This document shows, piece by piece, positions 16,101-22,779 of a stretch of DNA of 25,482 nucleotides. Below the pieces are notes generated by a model. The model was not told where the DNA came from. It did not search any database and saw only the letters and a program-made list of their open reading frames with translations. The translations under genes were made by a program, and so were the position numbers. Source of the stretch: Candidatus Odinarchaeota archaeon (lineage in GTDB: Archaea > Asgardarchaeota > Baldrarchaeia > Baldrarchaeales > DXJG01). Position 1 is the stretch's first letter; each line of letters starts with the position of its first letter. The DNA lies in assembly GCA_021158895.1 (NCBI GenBank), contig JAGGSW010000041.1:1-25482 (forward strand). Direction: 5' to 3'.

Positions 16101-18578
16101 TATGAAGGAAAAATAGACAGAGTACAAATACCCAAAAACTGCCTGGACGTACTTGCACAACACCTCGTGGGAATGTCAGTAAACCGAAAATGGAAAGTAG
16201 ATGAAGCATACAAACTAGTAAAACGATCATACTGCTACCACAATCTACCCAAAAAAGACTTCTTAGAAGTTCTAAAATATCTAGGAGGATATTACGTACA
16301 TCTGGAAGATAGAGGGGTATATAGAAAACTTTGGTACGACGAAGAGGAGAGAGTTTTTGGGAGGAAAAGAGCAGCAAGAATGATCTACTTTATGAATATT
16401 GGAACAATACCGGATGAAGCAGACTTCAGAGTAATACTAGAAGATCAAAGAACAGCAATCGGAATGATAAGTGAAAAATTTCTAGAAAGACTAATACCAG
16501 GAGACATATTCGTTTTAGGAGGAAAAACCTACCAATACCTAAGAACAAAAGGAAACAAGGTCATTGTTAGAAGCGCCTACGGAAGAAGGCCAACAGTTCC
16601 ACAATGGGTAGGGGAAATGCTGCCAAGAAGCTTCGACCTCTCAATAGAAGTAGGAAAATTCAGAGAACTCATCACAAAAAAACTAAAACAGCTTCCAGTT
16701 GAAGAAGTGAAAGAATGGCTCAAAAAAGAGTACTACTTGGATGAAGCAGCAGCAAACAGCATTGTCCAATACTTCATAGAGCAACTAACATATGCTGGAA
16801 AAATAGCCTCACATAGAAAAATAATATTAGAAGAGTTTTTCGATGAAAGAGGTAGACAAAACATAGTTTTCCACGCACCCTTTGGAAGAAGAACTAACGA
16901 TGCTCTCTCGAGAGCCTACGCTTACCAAGTATCAAAACTTGTAAACGCAAACGTAGGGACAACAATAACAGACGACGGTTTCATGCTAATTCTTCCATAC
17001 GGAAAAGTAGTGGATATAAGAGAAATACCACCATTAGTAACTTCAAAAAACCTAATAGAGATATTAAAAAGGGCTATCAGAAACACGGAGCTATTCAGAA
17101 GAAGATTCCAACACGTAGCAACAAGAAGCTTCATGATACTTCGAAAATACAAAGGACACGAAATCTCACTATCAAAACAACAATTTAGAGCATCAAAAAT
17201 CCTAGATCTTATTGCCGACTGGGAAGACTTCCCAATAGTAAAGGAAACCTATAGGGAAATATTAGAAGATGTCTTTGACGTAGAAAACGCTAAAAAAGTT
17301 TTGCAGTGGGTAAAAGAAGAAAAAACAACATTCGACTTCTTACCGGCAATGGAAATACCATCACCATTTGCCCATGGAACAATTCTAGTTGGAATAAGTG
17401 ACATAGTAATGATGGAAGACCGACAAGCTCTACTTAAAGAACTACACCAAAAAATCTTAGAAAAAATACAAGAAGCATCACCAACCATAGTTATTGAAAG
17501 AAAGACTCCCGAAACACTACCAGAATCCATAGTCTTGGAGCTCCTAAAAGAAAGACGAACCCTAGTTATCAGAACAAAAGAAGATATAGTGAGGGTTTTA
17601 CACCAAGTAGGAGCAATCAAATTCAACGAAATAAAAGAACCTAAATTTTTCAAATTAAAAGGGTTCAACGACTTAGAATCATCCAAGGAAGAAACATTGA
17701 ATCAAATTAAAAAATGGATATGGGAACTTGAAGAAGAAGGAAAAATCATACAGGTACCCTGCTTAAAAGGAATGAAAACACACTACATAGCCATCGAAGA
17801 CTACCCAATATACGCCACAGCCTACCAAGAACCTGTTAAAATAGGAAACTTGGAAAGAAAAATCTTAGACCACCTCAGAAGTTGCGGCGAGGCAACTATC
17901 AATCAAATAATAAAAACCCTTAAAATAAAAAGAAGAAAAGTAAACAGAGCGTTAAAAAATCTTGAAAAAGCTTACCTAGTACATAGAAAGAGACGAAAAA
18001 CAAAAAAGAAATCCAAAACCTACCATACGGCGTGGTATATTGCGGAAGAAATAGTTCCAACAAAGATTTTACTAAAAACAGCGAAAATGAACAAAGCTGA
18101 GGCGCAAAAACAAATAATTTTGAAATTTCTTTATCTGAATGGACCTTCCACTCTTAAAGAAATAGCAAACTACACAGGATTTCCTCAAGATGAAACATCA
18201 AAAATATTATCCCTACTAGAGGCAGAGGGCGTAATCGAAAGAGGAAGATTCGTAGACTATAAACCAGCTCCGCAAATAATTATAAAAGAAGACCTAGAAG
18301 AACTAAGAAGAATGGCAGAGATAACTGTGAAAAAGGAAATAATACCAACAGAAAAACTAGAAGCATACTACAAGAAAATACAACATTTAACAGAAGATAC
18401 AAAAGGATCTACAGAAAGCGACATACTAAAAATTTTGGAAGACTGCGGACCCATGTACACCCTTGTAAACCGAACACCCACACTACTCAACAGAGTGAAA
18501 ATACCAAGAGAAGAAGTAGAGAAAATAATCAAAAAAACTTGGAAAGAGATAGAGGTCTTCTGGGTTACATTCCTATAA
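13140..18578 (+). CDS. lhr: Lhr-type superfamily 2 DNA helicase, intein-containing, extended C-terminus
   Basis: ATP-dependent 3'-5' helicase of the Lhr family, implicated in DNA repair. The precursor has 1812 residues; removing the 576-residue intein leaves about 1236, which is longer than the usual ~850-950 archaeal Lhr. Motifs (precursor numbering): Q-motif-like TPPQKYAIPLI (35-45); P-loop SPTGSGK (55-61) continued by T638 after the intein; SPLRALANDI; TTPETL; DEVH (756-759); SATQAPLEEI; LIFTNTRSGAE; STSLELGID; QRVGRAGH (952-959). The conserved Lhr core ends near PSPFAHGTILVG. Beyond it lies an extra module of winged-helix-like units. The frame stops at TAA 18576-18578, but homologous coding sequence continues in frame downstream. 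It follows the metallophosphoesterase by 62 bases. The extein is T-poor except for islands at 15051-15480 and 15901-16090. Confidence 0.95.
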   Translation: MPIKYAQKPWGDEKILKTLKPYVAKWFKQTFETFTPPQKYAIPLIQKGENTLVFSPTGSGKCITPDQKVLIKIDGLVQLLKGEKLIQIAKTHGKVLLKTNSGVLYEVPNLKVFSLKENKIVESPAYIYIEDYRGEIIEIETVAGRKIKITPNHPLLKEDINGTWKWVPAEKLKVGDRIAVAREINYQSSVNKLKLEESLKVLKKKFKEVLTYKDYLNLKRRINVVGFEKLSLEELNQVRIFCKLKYAKIAKETGIGLTTVWNFFRGKTSYKRDVILKNLKENFPNSVEENRIFVLGRNGDIISFKYPKKIDEKLVKWVAFVLSEGHIQASSRDKDFIDFMIIAQAKNKKLLREFLSITRELFDMEFKKKDEVNWVLNSRVFLEFISVYLDLQPNSRERRKRIPDWILSLDKSLMRIFLRWFFTLDADIRDQIVLFQASEDIIDKIAYMLLRFGIFPSLNVKYKFASNTAEKKKRKYYSVSIFGIRNLRKFHQEIGLERELPASYINLLKAKPSGEHIGKFYLNFKEISEIRKILGCSWHGEFEKRYGNIYEVVRRTGMITLAAAQKLQGLLKQDLQKLSFNGNVKLIGSLRRILESEIFFLKIKKINKIYYEGKLLDFTVPGLRNFIGGKGAVILHNTLAAFLFGINWLFELGEKKRLKDSVYVVYVSPLRALANDIRKNLLIPLEGIRKVAKDMGLELPEIRAFVRTGDTPASEKAKMLKKAPHILITTPETLSIVLCAPRFREKLRTVRYVIVDEVHELCDNKRGVHLSLSLERLQEIAEQEFIRIGLSATQAPLEEIAKWLVGYRDDGKLRDVTIVNIYETKKLDMRVICPVRDLIHTDYTYVNTRMYEILRDLVEKHRTTLIFTNTRSGAESVTFHLKQVFGEEYIDQIATHHGSLSRTTRLEVEDLLKQGRLKAVITSTSLELGIDIGYIDLVVQIGSPKSVAKGLQRVGRAGHFLHEVSKGRLIVFDRDDLVECTVLVKAAYEGKIDRVQIPKNCLDVLAQHLVGMSVNRKWKVDEAYKLVKRSYCYHNLPKKDFLEVLKYLGGYYVHLEDRGVYRKLWYDEEERVFGRKRAARMIYFMNIGTIPDEADFRVILEDQRTAIGMISEKFLERLIPGDIFVLGGKTYQYLRTKGNKVIVRSAYGRRPTVPQWVGEMLPRSFDLSIEVGKFRELITKKLKQLPVEEVKEWLKKEYYLDEAAANSIVQYFIEQLTYAGKIASHRKIILEEFFDERGRQNIVFHAPFGRRTNDALSRAYAYQVSKLVNANVGTTITDDGFMLILPYGKVVDIREIPPLVTSKNLIEILKRAIRNTELFRRRFQHVATRSFMILRKYKGHEISLSKQQFRASKILDLIADWEDFPIVKETYREILEDVFDVENAKKVLQWVKEEKTTFDFLPAMEIPSPFAHGTILVGISDIVMMEDRQALLKELHQKILEKIQEASPTIVIERKTPETLPESIVLELLKERRTLVIRTKEDIVRVLHQVGAIKFNEIKEPKFFKLKGFNDLESSKEETLNQIKKWIWELEEEGKIIQVPCLKGMKTHYIAIEDYPIYATAYQEPVKIGNLERKILDHLRSCGEATINQIIKTLKIKRRKVNRALKNLEKAYLVHRKRRKTKKKSKTYHTAWYIAEEIVPTKILLKTAKMNKAEAQKQIILKFLYLNGPSTLKEIANYTGFPQDETSKILSLLEAEGVIERGRFVDYKPAPQIIIKEDLEELRRMAEITVKKEIIPTEKLEAYYKKIQHLTEDTKGSTESDILKILEDCGPMYTLVNRTPTLLNRVKIPREEVEKIIKKTWKEIEVFWVTFL
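13323..15050 (+). mobile_element. Intein with LAGLIDADG homing endonuclease in the Lhr P-loop
   Basis: A 576-residue protein-splicing element inserted between Lys and Thr of GSGK/T. It starts with Cys1 (CITPDQKVLI, block A), has TPNH at 89-92 (block B), and ends FTVPGLRNFIGGKG (block F) and AVILHN (block G) with His575-Asn576; the +1 extein residue is Thr. All four splicing positions are intact, so splicing should work. Between splicing halves it carries an HTH-like segment (about 184-206, KIAKETGIGLTTVWNFF) and two LAGLIDADG-like helices, WVAFVLSEGHI (256-266, candidate acidic Glu263) and FLRWFFTLDADI (356-367, candidate Asp364). The glycines normally packing these helices are partly replaced, so endonuclease activity may be reduced. 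Codon style is T-richer than the 5' extein and matches the 3' flank, suggesting recent arrival by homing. Confidence 0.95.
17680..18300 (+). repeat. Winged-helix module copy A in Lhr C-terminal extension
   Basis: Protein-level repeat. Copy A (about residues 1514-1720) contains IAIEDYPIYATAY, LERKILDHLRSCG, KTLKIK, LKFLYLNGPSTLKEI and a FPQDETSKILSLLE helix. It aligns along its length with the sequence downstream of the lhr stop codon. It looks like two winged-helix units joined by a basic linker (RKRRKTKKKSK). Confidence 0.75.
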
Positions 18579-19130
18579 TCCCAGAGCATATTCTCGATCC
18601 AAGACAAAGAATACCCACTATTCCATAAACTATACTCCAAAAAAATCAAACTCAACGATATAGACCAGAAAATACTAAATGAAATAAGGGAAAACGGTCC
18701 AATAGCAACCCACATACTTGCCCGCAAACTAAAAATAAAAACCACTCAACTAAGAACATCACTACAAAAACTAGAAAGAAACTACAAAATAATAAGAGCA
18801 GGTATTACGACCGATGAAAAGGGGAGACCAGCAATACTATGGGATACAACAGAAAAATTTGTACCGAAACATCTACTTAAATCAGCCGAAAAAATAAGCG
18901 CAGAAGAAGCCCTAAAGAAATTAATTGTAAAATTCCTAAAAATAAACGGACCATCAACAATAGATGAAATATGCGGATGGCTAGGCTTCCCAGAAGAAAA
19001 AATCAAACCTCTACTAGACAAACTAGAAAAAGAAACTCTTATAAAGCAGGGAATATTCACAACAACAAAAATAGCAACACAATGGATATTAACAGAAGAC
19101 CTAAACCAACTACTCAAACAAAAGACCTAA
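18579..19130 (+). pseudogene. In-frame 183-codon lhr tail after a TAA stop: winged-helix module copy B
   Basis: In the same frame as lhr, reading continues without a further stop from 18579 to TAA 19128-19130. The segment has no ATG, GTG or TTG in frame, so it cannot begin as its own gene with a usual start. Its translation aligns with copy A of the Lhr extension: FSIQDKEYPLFHKLY with IAIEDYPIYATAY, IDQKILNEIRENG with LERKILDHLRSCG, ARKLKIK with KTLKIK, VKFLKINGPSTIDEI with LKFLYLNGPSTLKEI, and GFPEEKIKPLLDKLE with GFPQDETSKILSLLE. The upstream part of the same unit lies before the TAA. There are no frameshifts, and the T-poor codon style matches lhr. Options: one recent nonsense mutation, stop-codon readthrough giving a protein of about 1996 residues, or a sequence error. 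Nothing else explains this 550-base gap. Confidence 0.8.
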
Positions 19131-19137
19131 CAGCAGG

Positions 19138-19151
19138 TTCTTTTATTTTTT
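19138..19151 (+). terminator. Poly-T terminator after lhr and its tail
   Basis: T-rich run TTCTTTTATTTTTT starts eight bases after the TAA of the tail, as expected for archaeal termination. Its place after the tail, and not after the first TAA, fits a transcription unit that includes the tail. Confidence 0.6.
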
Positions 19152-19160
19152 ATCTCCATC

Positions 19161-19180
19161 AAAAACGATAGGCTAAAAAA
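19161..19180 (-). terminator. Possible T-rich terminator for pncB
   Basis: On the minus strand T6 (19175-19180) and T5 (19161-19165) occur about 70 bases beyond the pncB stop. Weak, as no hairpin is evident. Confidence 0.3.
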
Positions 19181-19250
19181 TATCTTGCTACTTTAGAAAC
19201 AAGAATCCCCCAAATCATCGACAATCTATTGCAAATATAAATTCTAGTAG

Positions 19251-20507
19251 TTAGTCCCATGGTTTTTTATCTAATTCTAGCTTTTCCAATTGTTCTAAAA
19301 CATATCTTCGAGTTTCATTTGGCTTAGAAAATTCTGCCACTATTTTTCCATTTCTAATAAGAGGCTTCAACATATTTTCCATTTTCCCACCGCATTTAGG
19401 ACACGTCGGTGCAGGTTCACTTTCTAAGCGAACTACGTCCACAAGACAGCTGGGGCACCTATACACTTTCTTAACACCACTAAACTTACCTCTTTTAGCA
19501 CAAGGAATCCACTTACCTTCATGGTGAATAGCGACAATATCCATAGCAAAATCAACAATTCTAGCATTAGCTATGGAAGAACCAACACCAAACCCAGAAA
19601 CGCCAGCTTTAACAAGCTCAGGAATAGTATTCTCATCAATTCCACCGGAAACAAAAACTTTTCCATCATAGCCTCTAGCCTTAAGTTCCCAAATAACCTC
19701 ACGAACAATATCCTCAAACTTTCCCCGCCTAGAACTTGGAGTATCAAGCCTAAAGCCCCAAATCCTATCGGAACTAACTTTTTCAACAGCCCTTATCGCT
19801 TCAGCAACCTCATCCAAATAAGTGTCGCAAAGAATTATTCGAGGCACTTCGCTAGGCATAATACGGTCAAAAGCTTTCCAAGCCTCAGCATGATCACCCT
19901 TCAAAACAGAATATATAATCATTAAACTATGAGGCATCGTACCAACAGGCTTCATACCCAGGAACTTTTCAGCACCCAACACACAAGACACAGCATCACA
20001 CCCACCAATATAAGCGTAAAACGCGTTAAACGGAGAAATCGCAGGATGAGTTCTTCGCGCACCAAAAGAAACAACTAACACATCGTTTCCAGCAGCTTTC
20101 CTTATCCTAGCAGCTTTTGAAGCAATACCCGAACCAACACAAAGAAAACCGAGAAGAGGAGTTTCGTAAATGACAAACTTGCCATAAGGACCTCTAATAG
20201 TCATAACAGGTTCTCTAATACCATAATAATCAACCTTATAAATCACTGAGCCCTCTGGAAAAGCGTCAATATCAACGGGAACTCCCTCAAACAGCTTTGC
20301 AACATCTCTTAACCCCCCAAAAATACCCCAAGGATATCCACGTGGCAAACTACTAACTGTAATTTCAGCGTGAACCACTGTATCTGCAAGTTTTTCCTCC
20401 TCTAAAATCTTCAAAGTCCTATAAAAATATATATCAGTAGTTTTCCCCTCTTTAATATCTTCAGGCTTTGCGAGTATAAACAAATAACCGTTATCGTTCT
20501 GTTTCAC
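19251..20507 (-). CDS. pncB: Nicotinate phosphoribosyltransferase, archaeal type with zinc ribbon
   Basis: Makes nicotinate mononucleotide from nicotinate and PRPP for NAD salvage. Visible features are FGARRTHPAISPFNA (active-site Arg/His segment), YIGGCDAVSCVLGAEK, PVGTMPHSL, FRLDTPSSRRG and FVSGGIDENTI (phosphoribosyl-binding beta-barrel loops). A C-terminal zinc ribbon has CPSC and CPKC, as in archaeal members such as the Thermoplasma enzyme. About 418 residues from GTG 20507, chosen because GGAGG (20516-20520) is eight bases upstream; the GTG five codons earlier overlaps that site. It is divergent from pncA, the enzyme that makes its substrate. Although coded on the minus strand it shares the regional plus-strand T deficit, so the bias is by strand and not by gene. 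Confidence 0.94.
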   Translation of the reverse strand: MKQNDNGYLFILAKPEDIKEGKTTDIYFYRTLKILEEEKLADTVVHAEITVSSLPRGYPWGIFGGLRDVAKLFEGVPVDIDAFPEGSVIYKVDYYGIREPVMTIRGPYGKFVIYETPLLGFLCVGSGIASKAARIRKAAGNDVLVVSFGARRTHPAISPFNAFYAYIGGCDAVSCVLGAEKFLGMKPVGTMPHSLMIIYSVLKGDHAEAWKAFDRIMPSEVPRIILCDTYLDEVAEAIRAVEKVSSDRIWGFRLDTPSSRRGKFEDIVREVIWELKARGYDGKVFVSGGIDENTIPELVKAGVSGFGVGSSIANARIVDFAMDIVAIHHEGKWIPCAKRGKFSGVKKVYRCPSCLVDVVRLESEPAPTCPKCGGKMENMLKPLIRNGKIVAEFSKPNETRRYVLEQLEKLELDKKPWD

Positions 20508-20515
20508 GATAACCG

Positions 20516-20520
20516 CCTCC
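20516..20520 (-). promoter_or_regulatory. GGAGG ribosome site deciding the pncB start
   Basis: GGAGG on the minus strand, eight bases before GTG 20507. It argues against the longer frame starting at 20522. Confidence 0.65.
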
Positions 20521-20558
20521 ACATCACAATTAACTTATCATTGAGTTATTACAAATAT

Positions 20559-20567
20559 CTTTTAAAA
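20559..20567. promoter_or_regulatory. Shared palindromic TATA-like box between pncB and pncA
   Basis: The TTTTAAAA core reads the same on both strands and lies about 57 bases from the pncB start and 65 from the pncA start. Either transcript would begin roughly 26 bases away, leaving leaders that include both GGAGG sites. Confidence 0.5.
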
Positions 20568-20628
20568 TGATTTATTCAAAGTAAAAATGAAACCCTCAAG
20601 ATAAAATGAGTTTTACGGGAGGAAAAAG

Positions 20629-21171
20629 ATGAGCAAAGCCATCCTAGTAATAGATATGTTAAACGACTTTATAAAAGAAGGAGCACCATTAGAACTACCA
20701 GAAGGAAGAAAAATAATCCCAAACATAAAAAAACTATTAGAAGAAGCAAGGAAAAGAAAAATACCTATAATATACATCTGTGACGCTCACAGACCTGACG
20801 ACACGGAGTTTAATCAATGGCCAAAACACTGCGTTGAAGGCACACCTGGAGCAGAAATAGTAGAAGAGCTAAAACCGGAACAAAAAGATATCATTATCAA
20901 AAAAAGAAGATACAGCGGCTTTTACTCAACAGATCTAGACCTTACACTCAGAGAATTAAAAATCGACACTCTAATACTTACAGGAGTCGCAACAAACATC
21001 TGCGTGCTACACACCGCAGCCGACGCCTATTTCAGAGGCTACAAAATAATAGTAGTGAAGGACTGTGTAGCAACGTTAAACGAGGAGGCCCAGAAAACAG
21101 GATTAGAACATATTAAGAATGTATTGGGAGGAGAAATAAAAACATTAAACGACATATTAAAAGAACTGTAA
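20629..21171 (+). CDS. pncA: Nicotinamidase (isochorismatase-like hydrolase)
   Basis: Hydrolyses nicotinamide to nicotinate and ammonia, feeding the adjacent PncB. The catalytic triad is visible as Asp9 (VIDMLNDF), Lys91/92 (IIKKRRYSGF) and Cys125 (TGVATNICV, with the usual cis-peptide VA pair). Metal ligands correspond to Asp52 and His54 (CDAHRPDD) and His67 (WPKHC), as in Pyrococcus nicotinamidase. 180 residues is a normal length. The ATG start is six bases after GGAGG (20618-20622). The divergent pncB strongly supports nicotinamidase over other isochorismatase-family roles. A 49-residue gene follows after 12 bases, with its ribosome site starting two bases after the pncA stop. Confidence 0.94.
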   Translation: MSKAILVIDMLNDFIKEGAPLELPEGRKIIPNIKKLLEEARKRKIPIIYICDAHRPDDTEFNQWPKHCVEGTPGAEIVEELKPEQKDIIIKKRRYSGFYSTDLDLTLRELKIDTLILTGVATNICVLHTAADAYFRGYKIIVVKDCVATLNEEAQKTGLEHIKNVLGGEIKTLNDILKEL

Positions 21172-21183
21172 TGAGGGAAAAAA

Positions 21184-21333
21184 ATGAGTGATGAAGAAAT
21201 ATTAGAACTAATAGAAAAAATAAAAGATGAACTAGATGAACTAACATTAAGATATCCAGAAACGGAAGACGACATAAATGACATACTAATTCTAGTAGAA
21301 GAACTGGAAAGAAAAATCAAAGAAACCCTATAA
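21184..21333 (+). CDS. 49-residue acidic helical protein
   Basis: A short gene, ATG 21184 to TAA 21331-21333. GAGGG (21173-21177) is six bases before the start, and the gene lies 12 bases after pncA and 27 before the next start. The product is strongly acidic and looks like two amphipathic helices (about 3-22 and 28-48) joined at RYPETE, a helical hairpin. Its codon style matches the neighbours. The ribosome site, spacing and operon position support a real gene. It resembles no family I know; a small subunit or regulator is possible but unsupported. Confidence 0.7.
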   Translation: MSDEEILELIEKIKDELDELTLRYPETEDDINDILILVEELERKIKETL

Positions 21334-21360
21334 CAATAATCAAACTTCGGAGGACAGCCA

Positions 21361-22737
21361 ATGTATGAAGAAATTGAACACATTTTTAGAGCATATGACA
21401 TTAGAGGAATCTACAACCAAGATCTAACACCCGAAATTGTGGCACGAATAGGAACAGCCTTTGGAACACTTCTAGACGGAGAAGGAACAATATCAATAGG
21501 AAAAGATGTAAGAACAAGCAGCACAGCAATAGAAAATGCCCTAACTGCGGGAATAACGTCAACAGGAATCAACGTAGAACTCCTAGGAACACTGCCAATA
21601 CAAGTAACAAACTGGGCGACATGGCAAGAAAACTACAAAGCAGGAATCGTAATAACGGCGAGTCACAACCCTCCAGAATACAATGGCGTTCGTTTCCGTC
21701 ACAGCGATGGAACAGGATACATAGACATAGAAAACGAAAAAGTGAAAGAAATATTCTACAAAGGAGACTTCAAACTAGCAAAATGGAACAAAATAGGAAA
21801 AATACGTCAACTAGACACGAAAGAAATAATTCATAAGTACATAGACTTCGCTTTAAAACATGTGAAACCAGAAAGAAAAATGAAGGTTGTCTTGGATCTA
21901 GGAAACGGTGCAGCAAGCTATGTAGCACCAAAGCTTTTCAAAGAGGCTGGTTGCGAGGTAATAACTATAAATGAGAAGCCAGATGGAACGTTCCCAGGAA
22001 GATCACCAGACCCACTAGAAGATCCGCTAGAAGAACTTAAAAAAACTGTTGTCCGTGAAAAAGCGGAACTAGGAGTAGCTTTTGACGGAGACGGAGACAG
22101 AGCGATAATGGTAGACAATCTAGGAAAAAAAGTACAAACAGAAAAAGCAGGAATAATAATAGCAAAATACTTACTCCAACGGAAAAGAGGAAAAATAGTT
22201 GCAAACATATCATGCAGCATGATAATAGAAGAAGAACTAAGCAAAGTAGGCGGAGAAGTAGTTAGATGTAGAGTAGGAGACGTATTCGTATCAAGAACAG
22301 CAAAAGAAAACAAAGCAATATTTGGAGTAGAAATATCAGCCCACTACTTCCTACCAATCTTCGGATTCTACTTCGACGACGCAATACTAGCCTCCCTACT
22401 AATGACAGAAATACTATCAAAAACAGAAAGAAAGCTAAGTCAACTGCTGGATGAAATACCAACATACCCGTTAAAAAGAACAAACATACCCTGCCCAGAC
22501 AAAATAAAATTCAAAATAACAGAACAACTAAAAGAAGAACACGAAGAAAAAGGATACAAAGTAGACACAACAGACGGAGTAAAAATACTACTTGAAGATG
22601 CATGGATACTAATAAGACCATCAAACACGGAACCAAAAATAAGAATGACAATAGAAGCGCGCACAACAAAAAAACTAAACGAACTATTCAAGCAATACAC
22701 AGAAAAAATTAACGACTTAATACAACAATTTAGATAA
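21361..22737 (+). CDS. manB: Phosphomannomutase/phosphoglucomutase (alpha-D-phosphohexomutase)
   Basis: Interconverts hexose 1- and 6-phosphates, probably feeding GDP-mannose or other sugar nucleotides for glycans. The phosphoserine loop TASHNPPEYNG has Ser101, the metal loop DGDGDR is at 242-247, the sugar-specificity loop reads GVEISAH (322-328), and the phosphate-binding loop RPSNTEPKIR is at 419-428. 458 residues is typical. The ATG start at 21361 is seven bases after GGAGG (21349-21353). The usual GGE-x-SGH of the specificity loop is GVE-x-SAH here, which may alter substrate choice. It lies 27 bases after the 49-residue gene and is probably co-transcribed with pncA, though without an obvious metabolic link. 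Confidence 0.93.
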   Translation: MYEEIEHIFRAYDIRGIYNQDLTPEIVARIGTAFGTLLDGEGTISIGKDVRTSSTAIENALTAGITSTGINVELLGTLPIQVTNWATWQENYKAGIVITASHNPPEYNGVRFRHSDGTGYIDIENEKVKEIFYKGDFKLAKWNKIGKIRQLDTKEIIHKYIDFALKHVKPERKMKVVLDLGNGAASYVAPKLFKEAGCEVITINEKPDGTFPGRSPDPLEDPLEELKKTVVREKAELGVAFDGDGDRAIMVDNLGKKVQTEKAGIIIAKYLLQRKRGKIVANISCSMIIEEELSKVGGEVVRCRVGDVFVSRTAKENKAIFGVEISAHYFLPIFGFYFDDAILASLLMTEILSKTERKLSQLLDEIPTYPLKRTNIPCPDKIKFKITEQLKEEHEEKGYKVDTTDGVKILLEDAWILIRPSNTEPKIRMTIEARTTKKLNELFKQYTEKINDLIQQFR

Positions 22738-22754
22738 ACTTTAATTTAGATTTC

Positions 22755-22760
22755 TATAAT
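22755..22760 (+). promoter_or_regulatory. TATA-like box for the 266-residue gene
   Basis: TATAAT is centred about 23 bases before ATG 22780, with no Shine-Dalgarno between them, so the message is probably leaderless. Confidence 0.45.
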
Positions 22761-22779
22761 GGTATGTTAGCAAACAATA

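Noticed and set aside
18576..18578. Genome-wide reassignment of UAA, or pyrrolysine insertion, to explain the lhr readthrough
   Set aside because: UAA ends most genes in this window at sensible places, and pyrrolysine uses UAG. Only local readthrough, mutation or error remains.
18564..18643. A one-base frameshift at the lhr stop, giving GYIPIIPEHILDP in the next frame
   Set aside because: It reads plausibly for about 20 residues but soon hits a stop, whereas the long homologous tail is in the original lhr frame.
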